From assembly GCA_024690635.1 (NCBI GenBank), contig JAILOW010000019.1, forward strand, positions 1-29,663: a stretch of 29,663 bases of DNA. The letters run 5' to 3'. Under the pieces are notes generated by a model. The model saw only the letters and a program-made list of their open reading frames with translations, was not told where the DNA came from and made no database searches. Positions within the stretch are counted from its first letter, which is position 1; every line of letters begins with the position of its first letter. Positions 15,606-24,123 of this stretch are shown piece after piece. The stretch is from Butyrivibrio sp. GTDB lineage: Bacteria > Bacillota_A > Clostridia > Lachnospirales > Lachnospiraceae. The position numbers and the translations under genes were made by a program.

Positions 15606-16427
15606 ATGAGTTTTTACGACAAGATTTTTAAACCAAAGGTCTATACTCTTCCCAACGGCAAGATGGTTGAGAAAAAGGCTTCCAGAGCTCCTATCTATCT
15701 GATCATTATTCTTGCAATGTGCTATCTTTCCGTAAAGATCACAGGATTTGATATGGCGATCCTCAGCAAGAGAATAGGACAGTTCTTTGTTATCATCGGA
15801 GAGATGTTCCCTCCGAAGACTTCTTATCTTTCTTCTGTTTGGGGACCTTTGTTTGATACGATCAAAATGTCACTTTTGGGATCCATCGTGGGAGCGGTTT
15901 TGTCGGTTCCCTTTGCTATGCTTGCAAGTACCAATGTATGTCCCAACAAGATCGTGGTTTCCGTTATGAGGGTTATGTTCTCGCTTGTCAGAACACTTCC
16001 TACCATCGTTATCGCTCTTGTTGCGACACTTATCTTCGGACTTGGTACTCTTGCCGGAACAGTTGCCATTGCGGTATTCTCTTTCGGTTATATCGGCAAG
16101 CTCACATATGAAGAGATCGAGACTGTTGATATGGGCGCCTTTGAGGCTATGCAGGCTATGGGTGCTACCAGATCAAGAGCGTTCATCTCAGCTATTGTTC
16201 CTCAGGTTCTGCCTTTCTATCTTTCAAACTGTCTTTTCAACTTTGAAGGAAACGTAAGGTATGCTGCAGTTCTTGGATATGTTGGTGCAGGCGGTATCGG
16301 CCTTATCCTCAACGAAAAGATCAGCTGGAGAGAGTATCCCAGCATGGGCATGATCCTTATAGCTCTTTTCGTGACCGTATTCATTATTGAATCTGTAAGC
16401 CGTGCGCTTCGTAAGAAGCTTGTGTAA
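15606..16427 (+). CDS. phnE: Phosphonate-type ABC transporter permease, first subunit
   Basis: A 273-aa inner-membrane permease with about six hydrophobic segments and a binding-protein-dependent transport (BPD) domain. The EAA-type cytoplasmic loop that docks on the ATPase reads EAMQAMGATRSRAFISAIVPQ. PhnE-like blocks are RTLPTIVIALV and VGAGGIGLIL. The start ATG at 15606 has AGAGGGG upstream within the phnC 3' end. A tandem second permease follows, so the transporter is probably a PhnE1-PhnE2 heterodimer, as is frequent in Firmicutes. Confidence 0.92.
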   Translation: MSFYDKIFKPKVYTLPNGKMVEKKASRAPIYLIIILAMCYLSVKITGFDMAILSKRIGQFFVIIGEMFPPKTSYLSSVWGPLFDTIKMSLLGSIVGAVLSVPFAMLASTNVCPNKIVVSVMRVMFSLVRTLPTIVIALVATLIFGLGTLAGTVAIAVFSFGYIGKLTYEEIETVDMGAFEAMQAMGATRSRAFISAIVPQVLPFYLSNCLFNFEGNVRYAAVLGYVGAGGIGLILNEKISWREYPSMGMILIALFVTVFIIESVSRALRKKLV

Positions 16428-16443
16428 TATCGGAGGTGACAAG

Positions 16444-17253
16444 GTGAATCAGAGAATTATCGAAGCATATGAAAAACGCCCTAAAAACTGGGTTTACAAT
16501 ACTATTACCGCAGTAATCGTGGTTGGACTTTTGATATGGAGCGGAAGCGCCGTTGAGACCAGCGGCTCCACTTCAGACGGAGGACAGATCGCGCTGAACG
16601 TACTTTCCGGAATCTTTCATCCGGACCTTTCGTTTTTGTTTGATATGTCCACATCCGGAGTCCCTTACCTGATGCTTGAGACATTGTGTATTGCATTTCT
16701 TGGAACAATCGTGGGAGCGATCCTTTCAATCCCGCTGGCATTTATATCAGCGTCAAACCTCACTCCCAAGCCCATCGCATTTGCGGGCAGAATACTGATC
16801 ATGGCAGTTCGCACCATCCCTGCTTTTGTATACGGTCTTATGTTCATCCGTGTTACAGGGCCCGGAGCTTTCGCGGGACTTCTCACCATGGGTGTGTGCT
16901 CCGTAGGAATGATCAGTAAAATGTATATTGAGGCTATTGAGGATCTTGATACACACGTTATCGAATCCCTTGATGCTGCAGGCTGCGATACCTGGCAGAA
17001 GATCAGGTACGGAATCCTTCCTCAGCTTATGCCCAATTTTGCATCAACAGCCATCTACAGATTTGACATCAACTTAAGAGATGCCACAATCCTTGGTATG
17101 GTAGGCGCCGGCGGTTTCGGTGCACCTCTTATCTTTGCCATGAACTCCTACAGATGGAATGAGGCGGGAGCTCTTTTGGCAGGACTTATTGTACTGATCC
17201 TTATCATCGAGTACATCTCCACCAGGATTAGAGTTAAGCTTACGAGAGGATAA
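16444..17253 (+). CDS. phnE: Phosphonate-type ABC transporter permease, second subunit
   Basis: A 269-aa BPD-type permease paralogous to the preceding one, with RTIPAFVYGLMF, an EAA-like loop ESLDAAGCDTWQKIRYGILPQ, and VGAGGFGAPL. The start is inferred to be GTG at 16444 because a strong GGAGG SD lies at 16432-16436 with 7-nt spacing; the upstream in-frame extension overlaps the first permease gene and looks unlike the family. It ends 5 bp before the phosphoesterase gene. Confidence 0.9.
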   Translation: MNQRIIEAYEKRPKNWVYNTITAVIVVGLLIWSGSAVETSGSTSDGGQIALNVLSGIFHPDLSFLFDMSTSGVPYLMLETLCIAFLGTIVGAILSIPLAFISASNLTPKPIAFAGRILIMAVRTIPAFVYGLMFIRVTGPGAFAGLLTMGVCSVGMISKMYIEAIEDLDTHVIESLDAAGCDTWQKIRYGILPQLMPNFASTAIYRFDINLRDATILGMVGAGGFGAPLIFAMNSYRWNEAGALLAGLIVLILIIEYISTRIRVKLTRG

Positions 17254-17258
17254 TCTAT

Positions 17259-18803
17259 ATGCGAATAGTTTTTACGTCAGATACACACGGACATTTGTAT
17301 CCGGTTAACTACGCACAAAACTGCCCCGAGACTGCGGGGCTTTTTTGTGTTGCTGAGCAGATCACCAAGGATGAGAATACCCTTGTGATCGACGGTGGCG
17401 ACAGCCTTCAGGGTACGCCCCTTACCATGTACTATATTGAGCACAGAAATGAGTACGGTTTTCATCCCATCGCAGAAGGCTTCAACGCCATGGGCCTTGA
17501 TTTTTACACCCTTGGAAACCATGATTTCAACTTTGGCTACGATGTGATCCTTGATTATGTAAAAGAGATGAAGGCAACTCTTGTATGTGCCAATGTAGAG
17601 GACAAAAGAGGCGCCCTCGGCATCAAAAAGAGCGTAGTAAAAGTGCTTGGAGACGGCACCAGAGTCGGTATCACAGGAGCTGTTACGGGCTATGTAAATG
17701 TCTGGGAACAAAAAGAGCACCTTACGGAGCTTGAAGTTACAGAGCCTATCCCTGCTCTAAAAAAAGAGCTTGAGGAGCTTAAGGGAAAGTGCGACATTAC
17801 AGTCTGCATTTATCACGGCGGCTTTGAAGAAGATCTCAAGACAGGAAAGCTCTTTTCACAAACAACGGAAAATCAGGCCTGCAGGATCTCAAGAGAGCTT
17901 GATTTTGATATTCTCCTCACCGGCCATCAGCATATGGCTGTTGAAGGCGTGAATATAGCAGGAACACACGGAGTTCAGCCTCTTGATCAGGCTGTGACCT
18001 ACTGCCTTGTTGAGGCTGACAAAAAGGATGAAGGCTGGGATATAAGGTCCGAGCTGGTTCCCGTAAAGGATCCCGGCGAAGGATATCAGGAGATAAAGAA
18101 AGCTCATGCATTTATGGATGTGCTTAATCAGCAGATCGATAAGTGGCTGGATGAACCCATCGGATGTCTTGAAAACTCCATTGTTCCCGAGGGTAAGCTT
18201 GAGGCGGCCCTTAACGGAAGCAAGGTTGCGGCTATTTTTAATCAGGTTGAGCTTGAGTTTACAGGCGCAGATTTTGCCTGCACATCGCTTTCCAACGAGC
18301 CCCTTGGACTTGAAAAGGACATAACCGTAAGGGATGTTCTGGGAATCTATCAGTTTGCCAATACAGTCCAGGTGAAGGGAGTTACAAAATCCGTTCTCAA
18401 GGAAGCCCTTGAAAGATGCGCCCAGTACTACGACTATGACGAACAGACCGGCAAGGTAAGTGTATCCAAGGTATTTCTTCGCCCCAAGGTTGAGCATTAC
18501 AACTATGACTTCTATGCAGGGCTTGAGTACAGCTTTGACATCACAAGACCTGTGGGTGACAGAGTGGTGATGCTGAAAAAGCTTGACGGAACCGAGCTTT
18601 CGGATGACGAAACCTATACTCTTGCAACCAGCGATTACAGAGCAACAGGAACAGGCGGATATGAATGTATCGGCAAGTGCCCGGTAGTAAGAAGCTATAC
18701 CGACGAAATGCCGGATCTTTTGATCTCTTTTATCAAAAGACACAGCCCCGTGCCTGAGATCGTCAATGGAAGATTCTCTGTAATCCGCAAAAATACTGAC
18801 TAA
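17259..18803 (+). CDS. Cytoplasmic 5'-nucleotidase/2',3'-cyclic phosphodiesterase-family enzyme
   Basis: A 514-aa two-domain metallophosphoesterase. The N-terminal domain shows the dinuclear-metal motifs SDTHGH (Asp8, His10), DGGDSLQGT, GNHDFNFG and LTGHQH; the C-terminal 5'-nucleotidase domain (about residues 290-500) carries SNEPLG and the substrate-stacking region near TSDYRATGTGGYE. The family (UshA, YfkN, CpdB) is normally exported, but this protein starts directly at MRIVFTSDTHGH with no signal peptide or anchor, so it should act in the cytoplasm. The ATG has GAGAGGA 8 nt upstream, and the gene lies 5 bp after phnE. Together with the importer this suggests uptake of a phosphate ester that is hydrolysed inside. 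The substrate is unknown. Confidence 0.88.
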   Translation: MRIVFTSDTHGHLYPVNYAQNCPETAGLFCVAEQITKDENTLVIDGGDSLQGTPLTMYYIEHRNEYGFHPIAEGFNAMGLDFYTLGNHDFNFGYDVILDYVKEMKATLVCANVEDKRGALGIKKSVVKVLGDGTRVGITGAVTGYVNVWEQKEHLTELEVTEPIPALKKELEELKGKCDITVCIYHGGFEEDLKTGKLFSQTTENQACRISRELDFDILLTGHQHMAVEGVNIAGTHGVQPLDQAVTYCLVEADKKDEGWDIRSELVPVKDPGEGYQEIKKAHAFMDVLNQQIDKWLDEPIGCLENSIVPEGKLEAALNGSKVAAIFNQVELEFTGADFACTSLSNEPLGLEKDITVRDVLGIYQFANTVQVKGVTKSVLKEALERCAQYYDYDEQTGKVSVSKVFLRPKVEHYNYDFYAGLEYSFDITRPVGDRVVMLKKLDGTELSDDETYTLATSDYRATGTGGYECIGKCPVVRSYTDEMPDLLISFIKRHSPVPEIVNGRFSVIRKNTD

Positions 18804-18806
18804 AGT

Positions 18807-18835
18807 TTGACTTTTATGTTTCATGAAGGCATACT
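18807..18835 (+). promoter_or_regulatory. Putative promoter of map
   Basis: TTGACT at 18807-18812 and CATACT at 18830-18835 are 17 bp apart, directly after the phosphoesterase stop and about 40 nt before the map ATG. The -10 is a 4/6 match; TACTAT at 18832 is an alternative. Confidence 0.45.
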
Positions 18836-18876
18836 ATATTTGTGATTTTTTTAATGTAGGAAAAAGAAGGTTAAAG

Positions 18877-19752
18877 ATGTACAAGAGATTAGACAGGAAC
18901 GAACCCTGCTGGTGTGGAAGCGGCAAGAAATACAAATCCTGCCACGCTGCGTTTGATGACAAGATCATCCAGTTTGAGCACCAGGGCATCATTGTTCCGG
19001 ACAGAAAATTATTTAAAACCAAAGAGGATATAGAGGGAATCAAGAGAAGCGCCGTTATCAACATGGCTGTTCTTGATGAGATCGGGGAAAAGATCCACGC
19101 CGGCATGTCAACTCAGGAGATAGACGACATTGTTTATAACACCACCACCAAAATGGGCGGAACTCCTGCGGATCTTGGATATGAAGGCTTTCCCAAGAGC
19201 GTGTGCACTTCCATAAATGAGGAGGTTTGCCACGGAATCCCTTCAGATGACATTGTCCTCAAGGACGGAGATATCATAAACGTAGATTGCTCCACTATTT
19301 TGGACGGTTATTTTTCCGATTCTTCACGAATGTATTGCATCGGTGATGTTTCACCCGAGAAAAAGAGACTGGTGGATGTCACCAAGGAATGTCTTGAGGC
19401 GGGACTTAAGGCCGTAAAACCCTGGACTCCCATCGGAGACATGGGACATGCTGTTCACCAGCATGCTCTGGATAACGGATACACGGTTGTCAGAGAGATT
19501 GGCGGACACGGATGCGGCAACGCCTTTCATGAGGAACCTTTCGTAAGCTTTGTAAGTAAGCCCGGAACAGGCATGCTCATGGTTCCCGGCATGGTATTTA
19601 CCATAGAACCCATGGTAAATATGGGCAAGCAGGAAATTTTCATAGACGAAGACAACGATTGGACAGTATACACAGCAGACCTCAAGCCTTCGGCTCAGTG
19701 GGAAGTCGAACTTCTTGTGACTGAGACCGGATATGAGCTTTTGTGCTGGTAA
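18877..19752 (+). CDS. map: Type I methionine aminopeptidase with N-terminal SEC-C zinc motif
   Basis: A 291-aa enzyme removing the initiator methionine from nascent proteins. Residues 7-23 form a SEC-C zinc knuckle (Cys11, Cys13, Cys22, His23 in CWCGSGKKYKSCH), which in related enzymes probably mediates ribosome or protein contact. The catalytic domain contains the metal ligands in VDCSTILDGYFSDSSR (two Asp), GGHGCGNAFHEEP (His), FTIEPM (Glu) and QWEVELLV (Glu). The ATG at 18877 is chosen over one at 18823 because AGAAGG (18865-18870) precedes it and the zinc motif starts right after. It sits 15 bp before metG, a functionally coherent pair. Confidence 0.95.
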   Translation: MYKRLDRNEPCWCGSGKKYKSCHAAFDDKIIQFEHQGIIVPDRKLFKTKEDIEGIKRSAVINMAVLDEIGEKIHAGMSTQEIDDIVYNTTTKMGGTPADLGYEGFPKSVCTSINEEVCHGIPSDDIVLKDGDIINVDCSTILDGYFSDSSRMYCIGDVSPEKKRLVDVTKECLEAGLKAVKPWTPIGDMGHAVHQHALDNGYTVVREIGGHGCGNAFHEEPFVSFVSKPGTGMLMVPGMVFTIEPMVNMGKQEIFIDEDNDWTVYTADLKPSAQWEVELLVTETGYELLCW

Positions 19753-19767
19753 TGAAAGGACATAGAG

Positions 19768-21807
19768 ATGCAGAACAAAGGAAAATACTACATTACAACA
19801 GCTATCGCATATACATCAGGTAAGCCTCATATCGGAAACAGCTACGAGATAGTGCTTGCTGATGCAATTGCAAGATATAAGAGAAGGGACGGCTTTGACG
19901 TTCACTTCCAGACAGGATCCGATGAGCATGGACAGAAGATCGAGATAAGAGCCATCGAGGCAGGTTGCGACAACCCCAAACAGTTTGTAGATCAGGTTTC
20001 AGACACCATCAAAGGCCTTTGGAACCTCATGGATACTTCTTATGACAGATTCATCAGAACTACAGACGAGGACCATGTAAAGCAGGTTCAGAAGATCTTT
20101 AAAAAGTTCTATGACCAGGGAGATATTTACAAAGGATCCTACAAGGGAATGTACTGTACAGAGTGTGAGGCGTTCTACACAGAGTCTCAGCTTGTGGACG
20201 GCAAGTGCCCTGAGTGTGGCGGCCCTGTTCATCCTGCTGAGGAAGAGGCATATTTCTTTAAGATGAGCAAATATGCTGACAGACTCATTGAGCACATCAA
20301 CACTCATCCCGAGTTTATTCAGCCTGTATCCAGAAAGAATGAGATGATGAACAACTTCCTTCTTCCCGGACTTCAGGATCTTTGCGTTTCAAGAACATCT
20401 TTCAAATGGGGTATTCCCGTTGATTTTGACGACAAGCATGTTGTATATGTCTGGCTTGATGCGCTTTCAAACTACATAACCGGAATCGGATATGACGCAG
20501 ACGGCAACAGCTCCGAGGATTACAAGAAGTGGTGGCCTGCAGATCTTCACCTTATCGGAAAAGATATTATCAGATTCCATACAATTTACTGGCCCATCTT
20601 CCTGCTTGCACTTGGCGAGCCACTTCCCAAGCAGGTATTCGGACATCCCTGGCTTTTACAGGGCGGAGAAAAGATGAGTAAGTCCAAAGGAAATGTTATC
20701 TATGCCGACGATCTTGTTAGCATATTCGGCGTTGATCCCGTGAGATATTTCGTTCTTCACGAGATGCCTTATGACAATGACGGTGTTATCACATGGGAGC
20801 TTCTGGTTGAGAGATTCAATTCGGATCTTGCCAACACTCTTGGTAACCTTGTAAACAGAACCATCGCAATGAGCAACAAGTATCTTGGAGGAGTCCTTGA
20901 GGACAAGGGCGTTAAAGAGCCTGTTGACGATGAGCTCAAGACAGTTGTAACAGGCTGCTACGACAAGGTGGAAGCCAAGATGGATGAGCTTAGGGTTGCT
21001 GATGCTCTTACAGAGATATTCACTCTTTTCAAGAGATGCAACAAGTACATCGATGAGACAGAACCCTGGATCCTTGGTAAGGACGAGAGCAAGAAGGACA
21101 GACTTTCCACAGTTCTTTACAACCTTGTTGAGTCAATCAGCATAGGTGCGGATCTTCTTGATCCCTTTATGCCCGAGACTGCTCAGAAGATAAAGGAACA
21201 GCTTAATTCTCCCGAGAGGGATTTTGATACACTTAGCACATTCGGTCTTTTCAAGAGCGGAACAAAGGTTGCGGAGAGCCCTGAGATGCTCTTTGCAAGA
21301 AAAGATCTGAAGGATGTTCTTGAGAAAGCTTCCGAGATCACCAAAAAGCAGAAGGCTGATTTCGAGGAGTCCCAGAGAAAAGCAGCCATCAACCTTGCAA
21401 AGGCAGGACTTGCTCCTGCGCCTGCGCAGACTCCTTCCGAGGATAAGGCTTCTTCAGATGCCATAGATATCCCTGCAAAGGAAGAGATCGCCTATGACCA
21501 GTTCGGAGCAATGCAGTTCCAGGTAGGTGAGATCATCGAGTGTAAGGCTGTTGAAAACTCCAAGAAACTTCTCTGCTCACAGGTAAAGATCGGAAGCAGC
21601 GTAAAACAGATCGTTTCCGGAATCAGAAAATACTATTCTCCTGAAGAGATGGTTGGCAAAAAAGTAATGGTTCTTGTAAACCTTAAGCCTGCAAAGCTTG
21701 CAGGAGTGCTGTCTGAGGGAATGCTTCTTTGTGCAGAAGATGCAGAAGGAAATCTTTCTCTTATGGTTCCTGAAAAAGATATGCCTTCAGGGGCTGAAAT
21801 CTGCTGA
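19768..21807 (+). CDS. metG: Methionyl-tRNA synthetase
   Basis: A 679-aa class Ia synthetase. The HIGH-type motif is PHIGN (20-24), and KMSKS is at residues 302-306. Two CxxC pairs, Cys130/Cys133 and Cys147/Cys150, form a zinc knob. An anticodon-binding helical domain follows (VERFNSDLANTLGNLVNR), then an Ala/Pro-rich linker (about 540-570) and a C-terminal Trbp111/EMAP-like tRNA-binding OB-fold (FQVGEIIECKAVENSKKLL to the end), as in the dimeric MetG1 type. All catalytic motifs are intact. No T-box-like leader is visible in the short upstream gap, so expression probably follows map. Confidence 0.97.
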   Translation: MQNKGKYYITTAIAYTSGKPHIGNSYEIVLADAIARYKRRDGFDVHFQTGSDEHGQKIEIRAIEAGCDNPKQFVDQVSDTIKGLWNLMDTSYDRFIRTTDEDHVKQVQKIFKKFYDQGDIYKGSYKGMYCTECEAFYTESQLVDGKCPECGGPVHPAEEEAYFFKMSKYADRLIEHINTHPEFIQPVSRKNEMMNNFLLPGLQDLCVSRTSFKWGIPVDFDDKHVVYVWLDALSNYITGIGYDADGNSSEDYKKWWPADLHLIGKDIIRFHTIYWPIFLLALGEPLPKQVFGHPWLLQGGEKMSKSKGNVIYADDLVSIFGVDPVRYFVLHEMPYDNDGVITWELLVERFNSDLANTLGNLVNRTIAMSNKYLGGVLEDKGVKEPVDDELKTVVTGCYDKVEAKMDELRVADALTEIFTLFKRCNKYIDETEPWILGKDESKKDRLSTVLYNLVESISIGADLLDPFMPETAQKIKEQLNSPERDFDTLSTFGLFKSGTKVAESPEMLFARKDLKDVLEKASEITKKQKADFEESQRKAAINLAKAGLAPAPAQTPSEDKASSDAIDIPAKEEIAYDQFGAMQFQVGEIIECKAVENSKKLLCSQVKIGSSVKQIVSGIRKYYSPEEMVGKKVMVLVNLKPAKLAGVLSEGMLLCAEDAEGNLSLMVPEKDMPSGAEIC

Positions 21808-21858
21808 TAATCCGTGGTATTATATATGTATACTACATAATTCGGGGAGGTACTCCAT

Positions 21859-22806
21859 ATGGTACGCAAAGAGGAACTGACTTACAAATCCAGAGACAGG
21901 CAGACTATGTTGCACGCTATCAGGTGGATTCCGGAGGGACAGCCTGTGGCGATCCTGCAGATCATTCACGGAATGCAGGAGTACATTGATCGCTACGACG
22001 AGTTTGCAAATTTCCTTGCAGAGAGAGGCATAATCGTTATCGGTAACGATCATCTTGGACATGGCGGTTCTGTAGGAGAGAAAGGTACTTACGGATACTT
22101 CTGCAAGAATGATCCCGCAACTGTTCTTGTAAGAGACGCCCACAGATTAAAGAAGATGACTCAGGAAGATTATCCCGGAGTTCCCTGCTTTATTCTTGGA
22201 CACAGCTTCGGATCATTTGTTGCAAGAGAATATATTACAAGATACGGTACGGGTATCAAGGGCGCCATTATTCAGGGTACAGCCTATATGCCTAACGGCG
22301 CGGTCAGAAGCATGAGGACTCTGGTTAATGTCCTTCAGGTTATCATGGGCGAGAAATACCGTTCTTCCATGATCAACAACAAGGCATTCAAGGGATATCT
22401 CAAAAAGATCGAAAATCCCCGCACCAAATTTGACTGGCTTTCACACAATGAGCAGAGCGTGGACAAATACGCGGAAGATCCTGCCTGCAACTTTGTATTT
22501 ACTCTGAACGGCTTCAAGACTATGGCCGAACTCCTCAAGAGGATCCAGGATACGGACAAGATGGAGGATATCCCCAAGAATCTTCACATCCTTATCACTG
22601 CAGGAAAAGAGGATCCCGTGGGCAATTACGGAGAGGCTCCCGAGAAGCTTTATAAACTTTACAAAGACGTCCAGATCAAGGATGTTGAGTTAAAGCTCTA
22701 TGATTCCATGCGTCATGAACTTCAGCAGGAGATCGGAAGAGAGCAGGTTTACGCAGATCAGTATGAATGGATACAGAGAGTTTTAAGCGGTGGAAACGAA
22801 AATTGA
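21859..22806 (+). CDS. Alpha/beta hydrolase, serine-aminopeptidase S33/monoacylglycerol-lipase-like
   Basis: A 315-aa hydrolase of the Hydrolase_4 (lysophospholipase/monoglyceride lipase) type. The oxyanion region is IIHGMQEYIDRY, followed by the family motif GNDHLGHGGS. The nucleophile elbow GHSFGS holds Ser116, and the likely acid and base are Asp252 (KEDPVG) and His286 (MRHEL). No signal peptide, so cytoplasmic. The substrate is probably a glycerolipid ester or lysophospholipid, but this is family-level inference. A strong GGGGAGG SD lies 8 nt before the ATG. The gene end overlaps the next reading frame by 17 nt if that gene starts at GTG 22790. Confidence 0.88.
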   Translation: MVRKEELTYKSRDRQTMLHAIRWIPEGQPVAILQIIHGMQEYIDRYDEFANFLAERGIIVIGNDHLGHGGSVGEKGTYGYFCKNDPATVLVRDAHRLKKMTQEDYPGVPCFILGHSFGSFVAREYITRYGTGIKGAIIQGTAYMPNGAVRSMRTLVNVLQVIMGEKYRSSMINNKAFKGYLKKIENPRTKFDWLSHNEQSVDKYAEDPACNFVFTLNGFKTMAELLKRIQDTDKMEDIPKNLHILITAGKEDPVGNYGEAPEKLYKLYKDVQIKDVELKLYDSMRHELQQEIGREQVYADQYEWIQRVLSGGNEN

Positions 22807-23278
22807 CAGATCGAGAATAATGGTAAGGAGTGCTTACCATTCTGACTGGGAGGGGGCGATGAGGCTCGCTTGGGATACCTTTGCGAGGTTCGACGCCCCT
22901 GATTATTCTCAGGAGGGAATTGAAAACTTCAGAAAATTTGTTAATGATGACATGCTCCATAAGATGTTTCTGGCAGGTCATTATCAGCTTTTTGTTGCCA
23001 TAGACGGCGATAAGTGTGTAGGTATGCTTACCTTGAGGGAAGGCAAGCATATCTCTCTTTTGTTTGTGGACGAAAATTACCACAGAAACGGAATTGGAAG
23101 TGCTTTGATAACCTTCGTATCCAGATATGTTCATGATGAAGAGGGTCTGGATAAGCTGACGGTGAATTCATCGCCCTATGCTGTAGGGTTTTATCATAAA
23201 AGAGGCTTCAGGGATATAGGGAGCGAGACCGTAGCTGACGGAATACGCTATACTCCCATGGAGCGACAGTTATACTGA
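22790..23278 (+). CDS. GNAT-family N-acetyltransferase
   Basis: A 162-aa GNAT protein. The acetyl-CoA-binding motif A is LLFVDENYHRNGIGSALITF (about residues 90-109), with the Q/RxxGxG/A loop read as HRNGIG, and the C-terminal motif SSPYAVGFYHKRGF is typical. Acceptor substrate is unknown. The start is uncertain: GTG at 22790 overlaps the hydrolase gene by 17 nt and has AGAG 9 nt upstream; ATG at 22820 has a weak SD but starts right at the usual first strand (MVRSAYHSDWEG). Its neighbours are a hydrolase and a membrane protein, which give no specific hint. Confidence 0.88.
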   Translation: METKIDRSRIMVRSAYHSDWEGAMRLAWDTFARFDAPDYSQEGIENFRKFVNDDMLHKMFLAGHYQLFVAIDGDKCVGMLTLREGKHISLLFVDENYHRNGIGSALITFVSRYVHDEEGLDKLTVNSSPYAVGFYHKRGFRDIGSETVADGIRYTPMERQLY

Positions 23279-23305
23279 CTATACTAAAAAAGGAAAGACA
23301 AAATT

Positions 23306-24115
23306 ATGGGAAAGATCTTTGACATCGACAGCCCTCTTATGAGGGGACTTACAAGACTTGCGGACGTAATGTGGCTTAATATCCTGGTTACGTTATTTGC
23401 CATTCCGCTGTTTTTTGAACAGGTATTTTTCTTATATCCAATCTATATGGCAGCGACTGATACAACTCAGGAATTTGTTTTAAACAACTTCATTGGAGTT
23501 ATCATGATCGCCCTGTTCTTTGGCATTATCTGCTCAAGCGTTCTGGGCCCTGCACTTACAGGCATGCACTATGTGCTCCTTAAGATGGTAAGGGACGAGG
23601 ACAGCTACGTTACAAAATCTTTTTTCAAATCCTATAAAGAAAACTTCAAGCAGGGAGCCATACTGCAGATGCTGCAGTTCATGACCTTCGGAGTTATAGT
23701 GCTTGATTTTATTCTTATGAGAGATCTGGGCGGAGTCTTCAGATATCTTGTTTTTGCAGTGGGTCTTATCATAGCCATGGCATCTTTGTACATCTTCCCG
23801 CTGCTTGCCAAGTTTGAAAATACAATACCGGGAACCATAAAGAATGCATTTTTAATGTCGGTACTGGCACTTCCCAAGACGATTGCAATGCTTATAGTAA
23901 CAGTAATCCCGGTTGTTCTCTTTTACTTCTTTAATATCAAGATATTCCCGCTTCTCATTCTGTTTGGAATTGCAGGTCCCGGGATACTCTGCGCATTTCT
24001 TTACAACGAGACCTTTAAGCGATTTGAGCCCAAGGAAGAAGTTCTTTCTGAGGAAGAAGAGCTTAGTAATGCCATAAGCAAGCTCGATGATGAATCAGAG
24101 CAGGATACTGAGTGA
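23306..24115 (+). CDS. YesL/DUF624-family membrane protein
   Basis: A 269-aa integral membrane protein with about five or six hydrophobic segments and a charged C-terminal tail rich in Glu (EEVLSEEEELSNAISKLDDESEQ). The opening MGKIFDIDSPLMRGLTRLADVMWLN is the DUF624/YesL signature. YesL-like proteins are common beside sugar ABC transporters and sensors in Firmicutes, but have no established biochemical role. SD AAGGAAAG precedes the ATG. It runs almost directly into the GGDEF-like sensor gene, whose SD overlaps its stop codon, suggesting the two work together. Confidence 0.85.
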   Translation: MGKIFDIDSPLMRGLTRLADVMWLNILVTLFAIPLFFEQVFFLYPIYMAATDTTQEFVLNNFIGVIMIALFFGIICSSVLGPALTGMHYVLLKMVRDEDSYVTKSFFKSYKENFKQGAILQMLQFMTFGVIVLDFILMRDLGGVFRYLVFAVGLIIAMASLYIFPLLAKFENTIPGTIKNAFLMSVLALPKTIAMLIVTVIPVVLFYFFNIKIFPLLILFGIAGPGILCAFLYNETFKRFEPKEEVLSEEEELSNAISKLDDESEQDTE

Positions 24116-24123
24116 GGTATAGG

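Noticed and set aside
17889..18824. A 311-codon minus-strand frame opposite the phosphoesterase gene
   Set aside because: The plus-strand frame has full metallophosphoesterase and 5'-nucleotidase motifs, while the antisense product has no recognisable domain.
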